Below are positions 1-10,506 of a stretch of DNA of 64,000 nt, piece after piece. Position numbers and translations under genes: made by a program. Under the pieces are notes generated by a model that had not been told where the DNA came from, searched no databases, and worked only from the letters and a program-made list of their open reading frames with translations. Source of the stretch: Cedecea neteri (GTDB taxonomy: Bacteria; Pseudomonadota; Gammaproteobacteria; Enterobacterales; Enterobacteriaceae); contig NZ_CP009451.1 in the NCBI RefSeq assembly GCF_000757825.1, positions 4,340,001-4,404,000 on the forward strand. The letters run 5' to 3'. Position 1 is the stretch's first letter. Each line of letters begins with the position of its first letter.

Positions 1-451
1 GAGCCCGTACCTGTTTGTGATTGTTGGCCAGGGCGGCGGCAAAGAGCGGCTCGAAAAACTGGTGCATGTTCACGGGCTGAATAATGTGGTTTTCCACCCG
101 CTACAGTCTTACGAAGCGCTCCCGGCGCTGCTTGGCCTGGCCGACTGTCATCTGGTTATCCAACGTCGTGGGGCGGCGGATGCCGTACTGCCTTCAAAAC
201 TGACCAATATCCTGGCCGTAGGCGGCAATGCGGTGATTACCGCCGAGCCGGAAACCGAGCTGGGCCAGCTTTGCGAAGCTTATCCGGGCATAGCGGTTTG
301 CGTGGTGCCCGAGTCCGCCGATGCGCTGGCGACGGGCATAGAACGGTGCCTGCAGCTTCCTCAAAACAACACGGTGGCACGTGAATATGCCGAACGCACG
401 CTCGAAAAAGAGAACGTGTTAAGCCAATTTATTGCGGCCATCTCTTCATAA
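1..451 (+). CDS. wcaI: Colanic acid glycosyltransferase WcaI, C-terminal part (cut by window edge)
   Basis: This is the last 149 or so codons of a GT4-type glycosyltransferase; the 5' end lies outside the window and the reading frame runs in from base 2. The visible part begins with the second Rossmann domain strand (FVIVGQGGGK), followed by a helix-rich donor-binding region (NNVVFHPLQSYEALP, then a PSKLTNILAVGG segment) that in this family binds the nucleotide sugar. WcaI is one of the cytoplasmic transferases that assemble the colanic acid repeat unit. The gene stops 17 bp before manC, as in the E. coli order wcaI-manC-manB. Identification rests on the motif and position; confidence is high for family and good for the name. 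Confidence 0.88.
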   Translation, partial: SPYLFVIVGQGGGKERLEKLVHVHGLNNVVFHPLQSYEALPALLGLADCHLVIQRRGAADAVLPSKLTNILAVGGNAVITAEPETELGQLCEAYPGIAVCVVPESADALATGIERCLQLPQNNTVAREYAERTLEKENVLSQFIAAISS

Positions 452-468
452 AAAGTCGGGGATAAATT

Positions 469-1911
469 ATGAGTCAGTCACAACTCTATCCGGTGATCAT
501 GGCGGGCGGAAACGGCAGTCGCCTTTGGCCGCTGTCCCGCGTGCTGTACCCCAAGCAGTTCCTCTGCCTGAAAGGGGATCTGACCATGCTGCAAACCACC
601 ATCAATCGCCTGAACGGGGTCGAGTGCGAAAGCCCGGTGGTGATTTGCAATGAGGAACACCGTTTTATCGTCGCCGAGCAGCTGCGCCAGCTAAATAAAC
701 TGACCGAAAATATCGTGCTGGAACCCGCCGGGCGCAACACGGCTCCGGCCATCGCGCTGGCGGCGCTTGCGGCGCTGCGTAACCAGCCGCAGCAGGATCC
801 GCTGATGCTGATTCTGGCCGCCGATCACGTCATCCAGAATGAAGAGGCCTTCCGTAACGCGGTGCGCAGCGCGATGCCTTACGCCGAGGCCGGTAAGCTG
901 GTGACCTTTGGTATTGTTCCGGATCTGCCTGAAACGGGCTACGGCTATATTCGCCGTGGCGCCGTGTCTAACCCGGAAAACGGCGTTGATGCGCTGGCCT
1001 TTGGCGTGGCGCAGTTCGTCGAAAAACCTGACCTTTCTACAGCGCAGGCCTATGTTGCCAGCGGCGAGTACTACTGGAACAGCGGTATGTTCCTGTTCCG
1101 CGCTGGCCGTTACCTGGAAGAGCTGGCGAAGTTCCGCCCGGATATTCTGGCAGCCTGTGAAAAAGCGATGGCGAGCGTCGATCCGGATCTGGATTTTGTT
1201 CGCGTGGACGAGCAGGCATTCCTGGCCTGCCCGGATGAGTCCATCGACTACGCGGTGATGGAAAAAACCGCCGATGCGGTTGTGGTACCGATGGATGCGG
1301 GCTGGAGCGACGTAGGCTCCTGGTCTTCGCTATGGGAAATCAGCGCCAAGACCCCGGAAGGCAATGTGCACTACGGGGACGTTATCAGCCATGAAACCGA
1401 AAACAGCTACATCTATGCCGAGTCCGGCCTGGTCACCACCGTTGGCGTGAAGGATTTGGTGGTGGTGCAGACCAAAGACGCGGTGCTGATTGCTGACCGC
1501 GATCACGTCCAGAACGTGAAGAAAGTGGTGGAGAGAATCAAAGGCGATGGCCGTCACGAACACCACAATCACCGGGAAGTTTACCGTCCGTGGGGAAAAT
1601 ATGACTCCATTGATTCCGGGGATCGTTACCAGGTGAAGCGCATCACCGTCAAGCCGGGCGAGGGGCTTTCGCTGCAAATGCACCATCATCGTGCTGAGCA
1701 CTGGATTGTGGTGGCGGGCACCGCGAAGGTCACGCTGGGCGAGGAGGTCAAACTGCTGGGTGAAAACGAGTCTATTTATATCCCGCTCGGCATGACCCAC
1801 TGCCTGGAAAATCCCGGCAAAATTCCTCTCGACCTGATTGAGGTTCGCTCCGGTACCTACCTGGAAGAAGACGACATCGTCCGTTTCCAGGACCGCTACG
1901 GACGCATTTAA
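469..1911 (+). CDS. manC: Mannose-1-phosphate guanylyltransferase ManC (CpsB)
   Basis: Makes GDP-mannose from GTP and mannose 1-phosphate, the first committed precursor of GDP-L-fucose for colanic acid. The 480-residue protein has the type II PMI layout: an N-terminal nucleotidyltransferase domain with the signature [12 protein letters not shown] near residue 12, the FVEKPD element near residue 185, and a C-terminal cupin (about residues 360-475) with the histidine-rich [10 protein letters not shown] metal site. Start is the ATG preceded by a GGGGA Shine-Dalgarno at about 458. It is co-transcribed with manB, 73 bp downstream. The cupin half may confer phosphomannose isomerase activity in some homologues; in enterobacteria a separate manA normally does this. 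Confidence 0.96.
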   Translation: MSQSQLYPVIMAGGNGSRLWPLSRVLYPKQFLCLKGDLTMLQTTINRLNGVECESPVVICNEEHRFIVAEQLRQLNKLTENIVLEPAGRNTAPAIALAALAALRNQPQQDPLMLILAADHVIQNEEAFRNAVRSAMPYAEAGKLVTFGIVPDLPETGYGYIRRGAVSNPENGVDALAFGVAQFVEKPDLSTAQAYVASGEYYWNSGMFLFRAGRYLEELAKFRPDILAACEKAMASVDPDLDFVRVDEQAFLACPDESIDYAVMEKTADAVVVPMDAGWSDVGSWSSLWEISAKTPEGNVHYGDVISHETENSYIYAESGLVTTVGVKDLVVVQTKDAVLIADRDHVQNVKKVVERIKGDGRHEHHNHREVYRPWGKYDSIDSGDRYQVKRITVKPGEGLSLQMHHHRAEHWIVVAGTAKVTLGEEVKLLGENESIYIPLGMTHCLENPGKIPLDLIEVRSGTYLEEDDIVRFQDRYGRI

Positions 1912-1984
1912 TCCCTGATTGTAAACATTCTCCACGGGCCACGAACCCGTGGGTTGGGTAACTGTTGCCCGAAGGAGCGAAATC

Positions 1985-3355
1985 ATGCAGCAACTGACCT
2001 GTTTTAAAGCCTACGACATCCGCGGCCGCCTGGGCGACGAGCTGAACGAAGACATCGCCTGGCGCATCGGCCGTGCCTACGGCGAGTACCTGAAGCCGAA
2101 AACTATCGTGCTGGGCGGCGACGTGCGCCTGACCAGCGAATCGCTGAAGCAGGCGCTGGCGCGTGGCCTGCAGGACGCGGGCGTGGACGTGCTGGATATC
2201 GGCCTGTCCGGCACCGAAGAAATCTATTTTGCCACCTGGCATCTGGACGTGGACGGCGGGATCGAAGTGACCGCCAGCCATAACCCGATGGACTACAACG
2301 GCATGAAGCTGGTGCGCCAGGGCGCCCGCCCGATCAGCGGCGACACCGGCCTGCGCGACGTGCAGCGCCTGGCGGAAGCCAATGACTTCCCGCCGGTGAA
2401 TGAGGCGGCGCGCGGCAGCTACCGGAAAGTGTCGGTGGTGGAAGCCTACCTCGACCATCTTTTCTCCTACATCAACGTCAGCCACATCAAACCGCTGAAG
2501 CTGGTGGTCAACTCCGGCAACGGCGCGGCGGGCCCGATTGTGGACGCCATTGAAGCCCGCTTTAAGGCACTCAACGTGCCGCTGACCTTCGTGAAAGTGC
2601 ACAACACGCCGGACGGCAATTTCCCCAACGGGATCCCTAACCCGCTGCTGCCGGAATGCCGCGCCGATACCCGCGACGCGGTGATTGAGCACGGAGCCGA
2701 TATGGGCATCGCCTTTGACGGGGACTTTGACCGCTGCTTCCTGTTCGACGAGAAAGGGCAGTTTATTGAGGGGTACTACATCGTGGGCCTGCTGGCGGCG
2801 GCGTTCCTCGAAAAACAGCCTGGGTCGAAAATCATTCACGACCCGCGCCTGGCGTGGAACACGGTAGATATCGTCGAGCGCGCGGGCGGCAAACCGGTGA
2901 TGTCGAAAACCGGGCACGCGTTTATCAAAGAGCGCATGCGTGAAGAGGATGCAATTTACGGCGGCGAGATGAGTGCCCACCACTACTTCCGCGACTTTGC
3001 CTACTGCGACAGCGGGATGATCCCGTGGCTGCTGGTGACCGAACTGCTTTGCCTGAAGGGGAAAACGCTGGGTGAACTGGTGCAGGACCGCATGGCGGCG
3101 TGGCCGGCCAGCGGGGAGATCAACAGCAAGCTGGAAGCCCCTGCGGCGGCGATTGAGCGTGTGCGCGCACATTTTGGCCCGCACGCGGAAGAGATCGACC
3201 ACACGGACGGGATCAGCATGGCGTTTGGCGACTGGCGGTTCAACCTGCGCAGTTCTAACACCGAGCCGGTGGTGCGCCTGAACGTGGAGTCTCGCGGTGA
3301 TGAGACGCTGATGCAGGCGCGAACGCAGGAAATTATGGCTTTGCTGAACCAGTAA
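1985..3355 (+). CDS. manB: Phosphomannomutase ManB (CpsG)
   Basis: Interconverts mannose 6-phosphate and mannose 1-phosphate, feeding ManC. The 456-residue protein starts [14 protein letters not shown]; the ATG at 1985 was chosen over an upstream in-frame ATG at 1949 because of the GAAGGAG ribosome site just before it and the family N terminus. The active-site phosphoserine loop reads [11 protein letters not shown] near residue 98, the metal-binding loop is DGDFDRC near residue 245, the sugar-binding loop [10 protein letters not shown] near residue 325, and the phosphate-binding loop RSSNTEP lies near the C terminus. A long opposite-strand frame here is a coding shadow. Downstream lies a 295-bp repeat-filled gap before wcaJ. 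Confidence 0.96.
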   Translation: MQQLTCFKAYDIRGRLGDELNEDIAWRIGRAYGEYLKPKTIVLGGDVRLTSESLKQALARGLQDAGVDVLDIGLSGTEEIYFATWHLDVDGGIEVTASHNPMDYNGMKLVRQGARPISGDTGLRDVQRLAEANDFPPVNEAARGSYRKVSVVEAYLDHLFSYINVSHIKPLKLVVNSGNGAAGPIVDAIEARFKALNVPLTFVKVHNTPDGNFPNGIPNPLLPECRADTRDAVIEHGADMGIAFDGDFDRCFLFDEKGQFIEGYYIVGLLAAAFLEKQPGSKIIHDPRLAWNTVDIVERAGGKPVMSKTGHAFIKERMREEDAIYGGEMSAHHYFRDFAYCDSGMIPWLLVTELLCLKGKTLGELVQDRMAAWPASGEINSKLEAPAAAIERVRAHFGPHAEEIDHTDGISMAFGDWRFNLRSSNTEPVVRLNVESRGDETLMQARTQEIMALLNQ

Positions 3356-3378
3356 TCTGCCGCATTTGTGTGTTTTAA

Positions 3379-3615
3379 CCCTCACCCTGGCCCTCTCCCT
3401 GGAAGGGAGAGGGGAAAGTCAGGAGCCAGAACTTCCTACTCTCTCTCCTGAAGGGAGAGGGGAAAGTCAGGAGCCAGAACTTCCTACTCTCTCCTGAAGG
3501 GAGAGGGGAAAGCCAGGAGCCAGAACTTCCTACTCCCCCCTGAAGGGAGAGGGAATGCTCCTGGTTCCAGCTATTACCCCCTCTCCCCCTTGGGGAGAGG
3601 GTTGGGGTGAGGGGG
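3379..3615. repeat. Composite palindromic and tandem repeat between manB and wcaJ
   Basis: The gap contains contiguous near-identical units starting at 3403, 3451, 3497 and 3543 (periods 48, 46, 46 bp), each carrying a GGGAGAGGGGAAAG core and an AGGAGCCAGAACTTCCTACT segment. They are bracketed by complementary arms, CTCACCCTGGCCCTCTCC on the left and GGAGAGGGTTGGGGTGAG on the right, so the whole region can fold on itself. GGGAGAGGG/CCCTCTCCC palindromes of this kind are common extragenic repeats in enterobacteria. There are no unique spacers, so it is not a CRISPR array. It may modulate mRNA stability or readthrough between manB and wcaJ (inference). Confidence 0.85.
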
Positions 3616-3650
3616 AAAACACCGATGCGACTTCTTTCAAAGGTAAAACG

Positions 3651-5045
3651 ATGACAAATCTAAAAAAGCGCGAGCTGCCAAAAACCAACGCATCGTTGAT
3701 CTCTATGGTGCAACGTTTTTCCGACATCAGCATCATGTTTGCCGGGCTGTGGATGGTCTGTAAGGCTAACGCTTTGCCGTTTCTCTATATGCATCTGCTG
3801 ATGGCTTTATTGACCCTCGTTGTGTTTCAGATGATCGGTGGGATGACGGATTTTTATCGTTCGTGGCGTGGGGTAAAAATCTCCAGCGAGTTATTCCTGC
3901 TGCTGCAGAACTGGACGCTGAGCGTGATTTTCAGCGCCGGACTGCTGGCTTTTAATAGCGACTTTGACGGCTCGTTCTGGGTTTATCTGGCCTGGTACGT
4001 ATTGACCGGCGCGGGGCTGGTTGTTTGCCGATCGTGGATTCGATTTGCCGCAGGCTGGCTGCGTAACAAAGGCTTTAATACGCGTCGTGTTGCCATTGCA
4101 GGCTCTCTGCCGGTCGGTCAGGTGCTGGCGCAAAGCTTTAAAAATGAGCCCTGGCTGGGCTTTAACGTGCTGGGTGTTTACGACGATGAACCGCCGGCAG
4201 GCGCGCTGATCAACTATATGGGCAACTTCAATACGCTCGTGACCGACGCCCGCAACGGCCAGATTGATAAAATCTACATTGCGATGGAAATGAGCCACGA
4301 GTCGCGCATTAAAAAGCTGGTGAGCGAACTGGCGGATACCACCTGTTCCGTGCTGCTGATCCCCGATGTTTTTACCTTCAATATTCTTAATGCCCGCACT
4401 GAAGAGGTAAACGGCGTGCCCGTCGTGCCGCTGTTTGAAACCCCGCTGAGCGGCTTTAACAGCGTGCTTAAGCGGCTGGAAGATATCGTGCTGTCCTCTT
4501 TTATCCTGCTGCTGATTTCCCCCGTTCTGCTGTGCATCAGCCTCGCGGTGAAGCTGACTTCGCCAGGGCCGGTTATCTTCCGTCAGACCCGCTACGGGAT
4601 GGACGGCAAGCCCATCAAAGTGTGGAAATTCCGCTCCATGAAAGTGATGGAGAACGACGCGGTGGTGGTGCAGGCCACGAAAGGCGACAAGCGTATTACG
4701 CCTATCGGGAGCTTTCTGCGCCGCACTTCGCTGGACGAGCTGCCGCAGTTTATTAACGTCCTGCTTGGGGGCATGTCAATTGTCGGCCCTCGTCCCCATG
4801 CCGTTGCCCACAACGAAGAATACCGCGCGTTAATCGAAGGCTACATGCTGCGCCATAAGGTCAAGCCAGGTATTACCGGCTGGGCGCAAATTAACGGCTG
4901 GCGCGGCGAAACCGACACGCTCGACAAGATGGAAAAACGCGTCGAATTTGACCTGGAATACATTCGCGAATGGAGCCTGTGGTTCGACATCAAGATTGTT
5001 TTCCTTACCGTTTTCAAAGGCTTTGTTAACAAAGCGGCATACTGA
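3651..5045 (+). CDS. wcaJ: Undecaprenyl-phosphate glucose phosphotransferase WcaJ
   Basis: Integral membrane initiating transferase that moves glucose 1-phosphate from UDP-glucose to undecaprenyl phosphate, starting colanic acid repeat-unit synthesis. The 464-residue protein (same length as E. coli WcaJ) has an N-terminal membrane bundle (about residues 15-130), a soluble CoA-binding-like domain, a hydrophobic segment near 280-305 and the C-terminal bacterial sugar transferase domain with KVWKFRSMK, a LDELPQF stretch and GPRPH, then the WAQINGWRGETD motif. The ATG at 3651 was chosen over a reading-frame extension to 3555 that runs into the upstream repeat. wzxC starts 12 bp downstream. Confidence 0.95.
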   Translation: MTNLKKRELPKTNASLISMVQRFSDISIMFAGLWMVCKANALPFLYMHLLMALLTLVVFQMIGGMTDFYRSWRGVKISSELFLLLQNWTLSVIFSAGLLAFNSDFDGSFWVYLAWYVLTGAGLVVCRSWIRFAAGWLRNKGFNTRRVAIAGSLPVGQVLAQSFKNEPWLGFNVLGVYDDEPPAGALINYMGNFNTLVTDARNGQIDKIYIAMEMSHESRIKKLVSELADTTCSVLLIPDVFTFNILNARTEEVNGVPVVPLFETPLSGFNSVLKRLEDIVLSSFILLLISPVLLCISLAVKLTSPGPVIFRQTRYGMDGKPIKVWKFRSMKVMENDAVVVQATKGDKRITPIGSFLRRTSLDELPQFINVLLGGMSIVGPRPHAVAHNEEYRALIEGYMLRHKVKPGITGWAQINGWRGETDTLDKMEKRVEFDLEYIREWSLWFDIKIVFLTVFKGFVNKAAY

Positions 5046-5057
5046 CCGGAACCCAAC

Positions 5058-6536
5058 ATGAGCCTGAGAGAAAAAACCATCAGCGGCGCAAAGTGGTCCG
5101 CGATTGCCACGGTCATTATTATTGGCCTGGGGCTGGCGCAGATGACTATTCTGGCCAGAACCATTGATAACCACCAGTTTGGCCTGCTTACCGTGTCGCT
5201 GGTGATTATCGCCCTGGCCGATACGCTGTCTGATTTTGGTATTGCCAACTCCATTATTCAGCGCAAAGAGATAAGCCAGCTGGAGCTGACCACGCTGTAC
5301 TGGCTAAACGTCGGGCTGGGCGTGCTGGTATGCATCGTGGTCTTTTTACTGAGCGATGTGATTGCCGGCGTGCTGCATAACCCGGACCTGTCGCCGCTGA
5401 TTAAAACGCTGTCCTTTGCTTTTATCGTCATTCCGCACGGGCAGCAGTTTCGCGCCCTGATGCAAAAGGAACTCGAGTTCTCAAAAATCGGTTCCATTGA
5501 GACGGTGTCCGTGCTGGTGGGCTTTAGCGTGACCGTCACGGCGGCGATGTACTACCCGTTTGCTATTACGGCAATCATCGGTTACCTGGTGAATACCGTC
5601 GTTCGTACCTCACTGTTTGGCTTCTTCGGGCGCAAGATTTACCGCCCAGGTTTCCATTTTTCCCTGAAGTCGGTTAATTCCAACCTGAAGTTTGGCGCGT
5701 GGCTGACCGCCGATAGCGTGATCAACTACGTCAATACCAACCTTTCCACGCTGGTACTGGCGCGTATTCTCGGCGCCGGCGTCGCCGGTGGTTATAACCT
5801 GGCTTATAACGTCGCGGTTGTCCCGCCGATGAAGCTCAACCCGATCATTACCCGCGTGCTGTTCCCGGCGTTTGCCAAGATTCAGGATGACACCGCGAAG
5901 CTGCGGGTGAACTTCTACAAGCTGCTGTCGATTGTCGGCATCATCAACTTCCCGGCGCTGCTGGGGCTGATGGTGGTCTCAAATAACTTCGTTCCGCTGG
6001 TGTTTGGGGAAAAATGGCAGTTCATTACGCCAATCCTGCAGCTGCTGTGCGTCGTCGGCCTGCTGCGCTCCATCGGGAACCCGATCGGGTCGCTGCTGAT
6101 GGCGAAGGCGCGGGTGGACATCAGTTTTAAATTCAACGTTTTTAAAACCTTCCTGTTTATCCCGGCCATTATCGTCGGCGGCCAGCTGGGCGGCGCGCTC
6201 GGCGTCACGCTCGGTTTCCTGCTTGTTCAGGTGGTTAACACCGTCCTCAGCTATTTCATCATGATCAAACCGGTGCTGGGCTCCAGCTACCGGGAGTACA
6301 TCCTCAGCATCTGGCTGCCTTTTTATCTGTCGCTACCGACGCTGATTGTCAGCGCCGGACTTGGCGTGGCGCTTAACGGGCATCTGCCCCTGGCGGCGTT
6401 GCTTTGTATACAGGTAGCGGCCGGGGCTGCGGCTTTTATGGTGATGATTATTTTGTCCCGCAATGCGCTGATCGTCGAAATGAAGCAACAGTTTTGCCGC
6501 AGCGAACGCCTGAAAGCGCTGCTTCGCGCTGGCTAA
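5058..6536 (+). CDS. wzxC: Colanic acid lipid-linked repeat flippase WzxC
   Basis: Polytopic inner-membrane protein of the MVF/polysaccharide transport family, which moves the undecaprenyl-linked colanic acid unit to the periplasmic face. It is 492 residues, the length of E. coli WzxC, with a family-typical N terminus (SLREKTISGAKWSAIA), about 12-14 hydrophobic segments and the conserved cytoplasmic stretch SDFGIANSIIQRKEIS. It sits between wcaJ and wcaK with short gaps (12 and 21 bp), consistent with one operon. Confidence 0.95.
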   Translation: MSLREKTISGAKWSAIATVIIIGLGLAQMTILARTIDNHQFGLLTVSLVIIALADTLSDFGIANSIIQRKEISQLELTTLYWLNVGLGVLVCIVVFLLSDVIAGVLHNPDLSPLIKTLSFAFIVIPHGQQFRALMQKELEFSKIGSIETVSVLVGFSVTVTAAMYYPFAITAIIGYLVNTVVRTSLFGFFGRKIYRPGFHFSLKSVNSNLKFGAWLTADSVINYVNTNLSTLVLARILGAGVAGGYNLAYNVAVVPPMKLNPIITRVLFPAFAKIQDDTAKLRVNFYKLLSIVGIINFPALLGLMVVSNNFVPLVFGEKWQFITPILQLLCVVGLLRSIGNPIGSLLMAKARVDISFKFNVFKTFLFIPAIIVGGQLGGALGVTLGFLLVQVVNTVLSYFIMIKPVLGSSYREYILSIWLPFYLSLPTLIVSAGLGVALNGHLPLAALLCIQVAAGAAAFMVMIILSRNALIVEMKQQFCRSERLKALLRAG

Positions 6537-6557
6537 GAACCCTATTAAGAGGTCGAT

Positions 6558-7838
6558 ATGAAATTACTTATTCTTGGCAACCATACTTGCGGCAATCGCG
6601 GTGATAGCGCCATTTTGCGCGGGTTGATCGATGCCATTACCACGCTTGACGACGGCATACATGTAGATGTTATGAGCCGTTACCCGGTGAGTTCAGCCTG
6701 GCTGCTGGGGCGCCCGGTCCTGGGCGATGGGCTGTATAAGCAAATGAAGCAGTACAACAATGCGGCCGGGCTCGTAGGCCGGGTAAAAAAAGTGCTGCGC
6801 CGTAAATATCAGCACCAGGTGCTGCTGGCGAAGGCGACCAACACCGGGCGACTGCGTAATATTGCTATCCCGCAGGGGTTCATCGATTTTGTGAAATCGC
6901 TGCAGGAGTACGATGCGATTATTCAGGTCGGCGGCTCGTTCTTTGTTGACCTGTATGGCGTGAGCCAGTTTGAACATGCGCTGTGCAGTTTTATGGCGCG
7001 TAAACCCGTCTATATGGTCGGCCATAGCGTGGGGCCGTTCCAGGATCCGCAGTTTAACCAGCTGGCGAACTACGTTTTCGGCCACGCGAAGTCACTTATC
7101 CTGCGCGAAACCGTGAGCCTGGATCTGATGAAGAAAAGTCAGATAGATACCAGCAAGGTCGAGCAGGGGGTCGATACGGCATGGCTGGTGGCACAGCATG
7201 AAGAGGATTTTGTACCGAGCTATGCGGTTAAGCACTGGCTTGGCGTAATTGAAGGTAAGAAAACCGTGGCGATTACGCTACGGGAACTTGCGCCGTTCGA
7301 TAAGCGGCTGGGTACCACCCAGGAAGCTTACGAGCGGGCCTTTGCCGAAGTGGTGAACCGCACCATTGAGCAGGGTTACCAGGTTCTGGCGCTTTCCACC
7401 TGTACCGGTATCGACAGCTATAACAAAGACGATCGCATGGTGGCGCTCAACATTCGCCAGTACATCAGGCAGCCCGATGACTATCACGTCGTGATGGATG
7501 AGCTTAACGATCTGGAGATGGGCAAAATCTTCGCCGCCTGCGAGCTGACGGTGGGGACTCGCCTGCACTCGGCGATTATCTCGATGAACTTTGGCACGCC
7601 GGCCGTGGCGATCAACTACGAACACAAATCCGCAGGCATTATGCAGCAGCTCGGTATGCCTGAAATGGCCATCGATATTCGCCAACTGCTGGACGGTTCT
7701 CTGCAGGGCGTAGTCGCTGACGTGCTTGGGCAGTTGCCGTCAATTAACCAGCGGCTTGCGTTGGCGGTAAGCGCCGAGCGCGCAAACGGCATGAAAATGG
7801 TGGAATCGGTGCTTGAGCGAGTCAAGGAGGGGAAATGA
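6558..7838 (+). CDS. wcaK: Colanic acid pyruvyl transferase WcaK
   Basis: A 426-residue member of the polysaccharide pyruvyl transferase family, which adds a pyruvate ketal from phosphoenolpyruvate to a sugar. The N-terminal phosphate-loop-like segment GNHTCGNRGDSAI (residues 6-18) and the C-terminal GTRLHSAIISMNFGTP motif near residue 334 are hallmarks of the family. It overlaps the next gene wcaL by four bases (ATGA), which suggests coupled translation. Name is given from family, length and operon order. Confidence 0.94.
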   Translation: MKLLILGNHTCGNRGDSAILRGLIDAITTLDDGIHVDVMSRYPVSSAWLLGRPVLGDGLYKQMKQYNNAAGLVGRVKKVLRRKYQHQVLLAKATNTGRLRNIAIPQGFIDFVKSLQEYDAIIQVGGSFFVDLYGVSQFEHALCSFMARKPVYMVGHSVGPFQDPQFNQLANYVFGHAKSLILRETVSLDLMKKSQIDTSKVEQGVDTAWLVAQHEEDFVPSYAVKHWLGVIEGKKTVAITLRELAPFDKRLGTTQEAYERAFAEVVNRTIEQGYQVLALSTCTGIDSYNKDDRMVALNIRQYIRQPDDYHVVMDELNDLEMGKIFAACELTVGTRLHSAIISMNFGTPAVAINYEHKSAGIMQQLGMPEMAIDIRQLLDGSLQGVVADVLGQLPSINQRLALAVSAERANGMKMVESVLERVKEGK

Positions 7839-9055
7839 AGATAGGTTTCTTCCTGCTGAAGTTTCCGCTGGCGTCGGAAACCTTTGTGCTGAACCAGATC
7901 ACCGCTTTTATCGACATGGGCCATGAGGTTGAGATTGTTGCCCTGCAAAAAGGGGATCTGACCAATACCCACGCGACGTTTAAAAGCTACGGGCTTTCGG
8001 AGAAAACCGTCTGGTTGCTTGATGAACCAGAGGGTAAAGTCGGCAAGCTGCAAAGCCGTGCGTTGAATACGCTCCGTGGCGGCCTGCGGGGCAGAACCTG
8101 GCGAGCCTTGAGTCGTGCTCGCTACGGCGATGAGGCCCGTAATCTGATCCTGTCATCTATTTGCGGGCGGCAGAAGCAGCCGCTGGAGGCCGACGTTTTT
8201 ATCGCGCATTTTGGCCCGGCAGGCGTCACGGCAGCCAAGCTCAAGGAGCTTGGTGTGCTAAAAGGCAAAATTGCCACCGTATTCCACGGCATAGATATTT
8301 CGCACCGGGATGCGCTGGCTCATTACACGCCTGAATACAGGCAGCTGTTTGAGCGCGGAGATTTGATGCTGCCGATAAGCAATCTCTGGGCAAATCGCCT
8401 GAAGCAGATGGGCTGCCCGGAGAGCAAAATTGCGGTATCCAGAATGGGCGTGGATATGGACAAGTTTTCTTTGAGGCCTATGAAAACGCCGGGCACGCCG
8501 CTGGAGATTGTCTCCGTTGCGCGCCTGACGGAAAAAAAAGGCTTACATATTGCCATTGAAGCCTGCCGCCTGTTGAAGGCTCGCGGCGTGGCATTTCGCT
8601 ACAACATTCTTGGCATTGGCCCCTGGGAGCGCCGTCTGAAGACGCTGATTGAGCAACTGCAGCTGGAGGACGTGGTCTTTATGCCCGGCTTCAAGCCGAG
8701 TCATGAGGTGAAAGCGATGCTCGACAGGGCCGACCTCTTCTTGCTGCCTTCTGTCACCGGTGAAGATGGCGACATGGAAGGGATCCCCGTCGCGCTGATG
8801 GAGGCGATGGCCGTTGGGATCCCCGTCGTGTCGACCGTTCATAGCGGCATCCCTGAGCTTATCGACGCCGATAAGTCGGGCTGGCTGGTACCGGAAAAGG
8901 ACGCTTTTGCCCTTGCCGATAAGCTGCAGGCCTCGGCTTCCGTGTCGGAAAGTGACCTGCAGCTGATGCTGTCGCGCGCCAGGGAAAAAGTTACCAGCCA
9001 GTTCAATCAGCAGGTTATCAACCAGCAGCTTGCCCGTCAGCTTCAGACGCTGTAA
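7835..9055 (+). CDS. wcaL: Colanic acid glycosyltransferase WcaL
   Basis: GT4-family cytoplasmic transferase of 406 residues. The C-terminal donor-binding domain carries VARLTEKKGLHIAIEAC near residue 229 and the E-x7-E type signature DMEGIPVALMEAMAVG near residue 310; the N-terminal acceptor domain begins MKIGFFLLKFPLASETFV, which is distinctive for WcaL. Its start codon overlaps the wcaK stop. It would add one of the late sugars of the colanic acid unit (galactose transfer has been proposed for the family). Confidence 0.94.
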   Translation: MKIGFFLLKFPLASETFVLNQITAFIDMGHEVEIVALQKGDLTNTHATFKSYGLSEKTVWLLDEPEGKVGKLQSRALNTLRGGLRGRTWRALSRARYGDEARNLILSSICGRQKQPLEADVFIAHFGPAGVTAAKLKELGVLKGKIATVFHGIDISHRDALAHYTPEYRQLFERGDLMLPISNLWANRLKQMGCPESKIAVSRMGVDMDKFSLRPMKTPGTPLEIVSVARLTEKKGLHIAIEACRLLKARGVAFRYNILGIGPWERRLKTLIEQLQLEDVVFMPGFKPSHEVKAMLDRADLFLLPSVTGEDGDMEGIPVALMEAMAVGIPVVSTVHSGIPELIDADKSGWLVPEKDAFALADKLQASASVSESDLQLMLSRAREKVTSQFNQQVINQQLARQLQTL

Positions 9056-9081
9056 ATCACCGAATCCTATGATGAGGACTT

Positions 9082-10506
9082 ATGTCGAAAAGCAATCCAC
9101 TGAAGCGCATTCCTTTCTCCGCATCTCGCCGTAAGCTGCTGGCCGCGGGTTCTGCACTAGCGGCTGCATCCCTTATTCCCGGCACGGTAAAAGCTATCGG
9201 CCGGGGAACAGAGGTCAACGTCAAAGATTTCTATCAAAACGACTGGATAGCCGCCTTTAAGCAGGCGTTTGCCGAGGCAGACGTCGTTCAGGTGCCGGTG
9301 GATTTAGTCTGCGACAGCATCAATACCGCTATTTTCATGCCGCAGGGTAAAACGCTACAGGTGGCCGGCGGGCTGAAAGGCAACGGCAAAGGGCGCTTTG
9401 TGCTGCAGGATGGCTGCCAGATTGTCGGCGAGGGAAAGGGGCGGTTTAACAACATCACGCTGGATGTGCGGGGTTCCGACTGTACGATCAAAGGCATTGA
9501 TATGAGCGGGTTTGTCAATGTGGCGCAGATTTACATTGGCGGGAAAGATAACCGTACGATGCGTAACTTCACCATCGACAACATCACCGTACACGATGCC
9601 AACTACGCGATACTGCGCCAGGGCTTTCATAACCGCATGGAGAACGTTCGCATCACTAACGGCCATTTCAGCCATCTGCAAGGGGATGCCATTGAGTGGA
9701 ACGTGGCGATAAACGATAGCGATCTGCTGATTTCTGACCATGTTATTGACAACATTAACTGTACTAACGGAAAGATTAACTGGGGAATAGGCATCGGGCT
9801 GGCGGGCAGTACGTATAACAATAATTATCCAGAAGATCAGGCGGTAAAAAACTTCGTGGTGGCCAATATCACCGGCAGTAACTGTCGCCAGTTAGTTCAT
9901 GTTGAGAATGGGAAGCATTTCCTTATTCGTAACGTAAAAGCGCGTAATATTAATCCGACCTTTAGCCGCACCGCCGGGATCGATAATGCCACCGTCGCGA
10001 TATATGGCTGCGATAACTTTGTGATTGATGATGTGGATATGGTTAACAGTGCGGGAATGCTGATTGGTTACGGTGTAATCAAAGGTAATTACCTGTCTAT
10101 TCCGCAAAATTTTAAGCTGAGCGATATAAAACTTGATAACAGCGAGCTGACCAGCCCGCTGCGCGGTATCCAGATTTCATCCGGCAATGCGACCTCCTTT
10201 GTGGCGATGACCAACGTTACCATGAAGCGCGCGACGCTAGAGTTTCATAACAAACCTCAGCATCTTTTTATGAGAAATATCAATGTTATGCAGCTTTCAA
10301 CTAACGGACCTGCGCTGAAGATGAACTTTGATCTTCGCAAAGACGTACGTGGGAAGTTTATGGCTAAAAATGACACCTTACTGTCGCTGTCAAATATTCA
10401 TGCTGTCAATGAAAAAGGGCAAAGCTCGGTAGATATAGACCGGGTAGACCAGCTACATGTCAATAGTGAGAATCTCAATTTCAGGCTGCCGGAAGTGAAT
10501 AAGTAA
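9082..10506 (+). CDS. wcaM: Colanic acid biosynthesis protein WcaM
   Basis: Last gene of the colanic acid operon. The 474-residue protein opens with a twin-arginine-like signal ([19 protein letters not shown] around residues 13-31), followed by an exported body rich in Asn/Ile repeats typical of a right-handed parallel beta-helix, as in pectate-lyase-like polysaccharide-acting proteins. Its biochemical role is not established; export and a beta-helix suggest periplasmic polymer handling. It is slightly longer than E. coli WcaM. Start ATG is preceded by GAGGA. No clear terminator follows. Confidence 0.93.
   Translation: MSKSNPLKRIPFSASRRKLLAAGSALAAASLIPGTVKAIGRGTEVNVKDFYQNDWIAAFKQAFAEADVVQVPVDLVCDSINTAIFMPQGKTLQVAGGLKGNGKGRFVLQDGCQIVGEGKGRFNNITLDVRGSDCTIKGIDMSGFVNVAQIYIGGKDNRTMRNFTIDNITVHDANYAILRQGFHNRMENVRITNGHFSHLQGDAIEWNVAINDSDLLISDHVIDNINCTNGKINWGIGIGLAGSTYNNNYPEDQAVKNFVVANITGSNCRQLVHVENGKHFLIRNVKARNINPTFSRTAGIDNATVAIYGCDNFVIDDVDMVNSAGMLIGYGVIKGNYLSIPQNFKLSDIKLDNSELTSPLRGIQISSGNATSFVAMTNVTMKRATLEFHNKPQHLFMRNINVMQLSTNGPALKMNFDLRKDVRGKFMAKNDTLLSLSNIHAVNEKGQSSVDIDRVDQLHVNSENLNFRLPEVNK

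Noticed and set aside
1772..3385. 537-codon open frame antisense to manB
   Set aside because: Product is His/Arg/Ala-rich low-complexity sequence, typical of a shadow of a GC-rich gene; manB on + is well conserved.
3403..3560. Regular 46-48 bp repeats as a CRISPR array
   Set aside because: Units are contiguous and similar over their whole length, with no unique spacers and no cas genes in the window.
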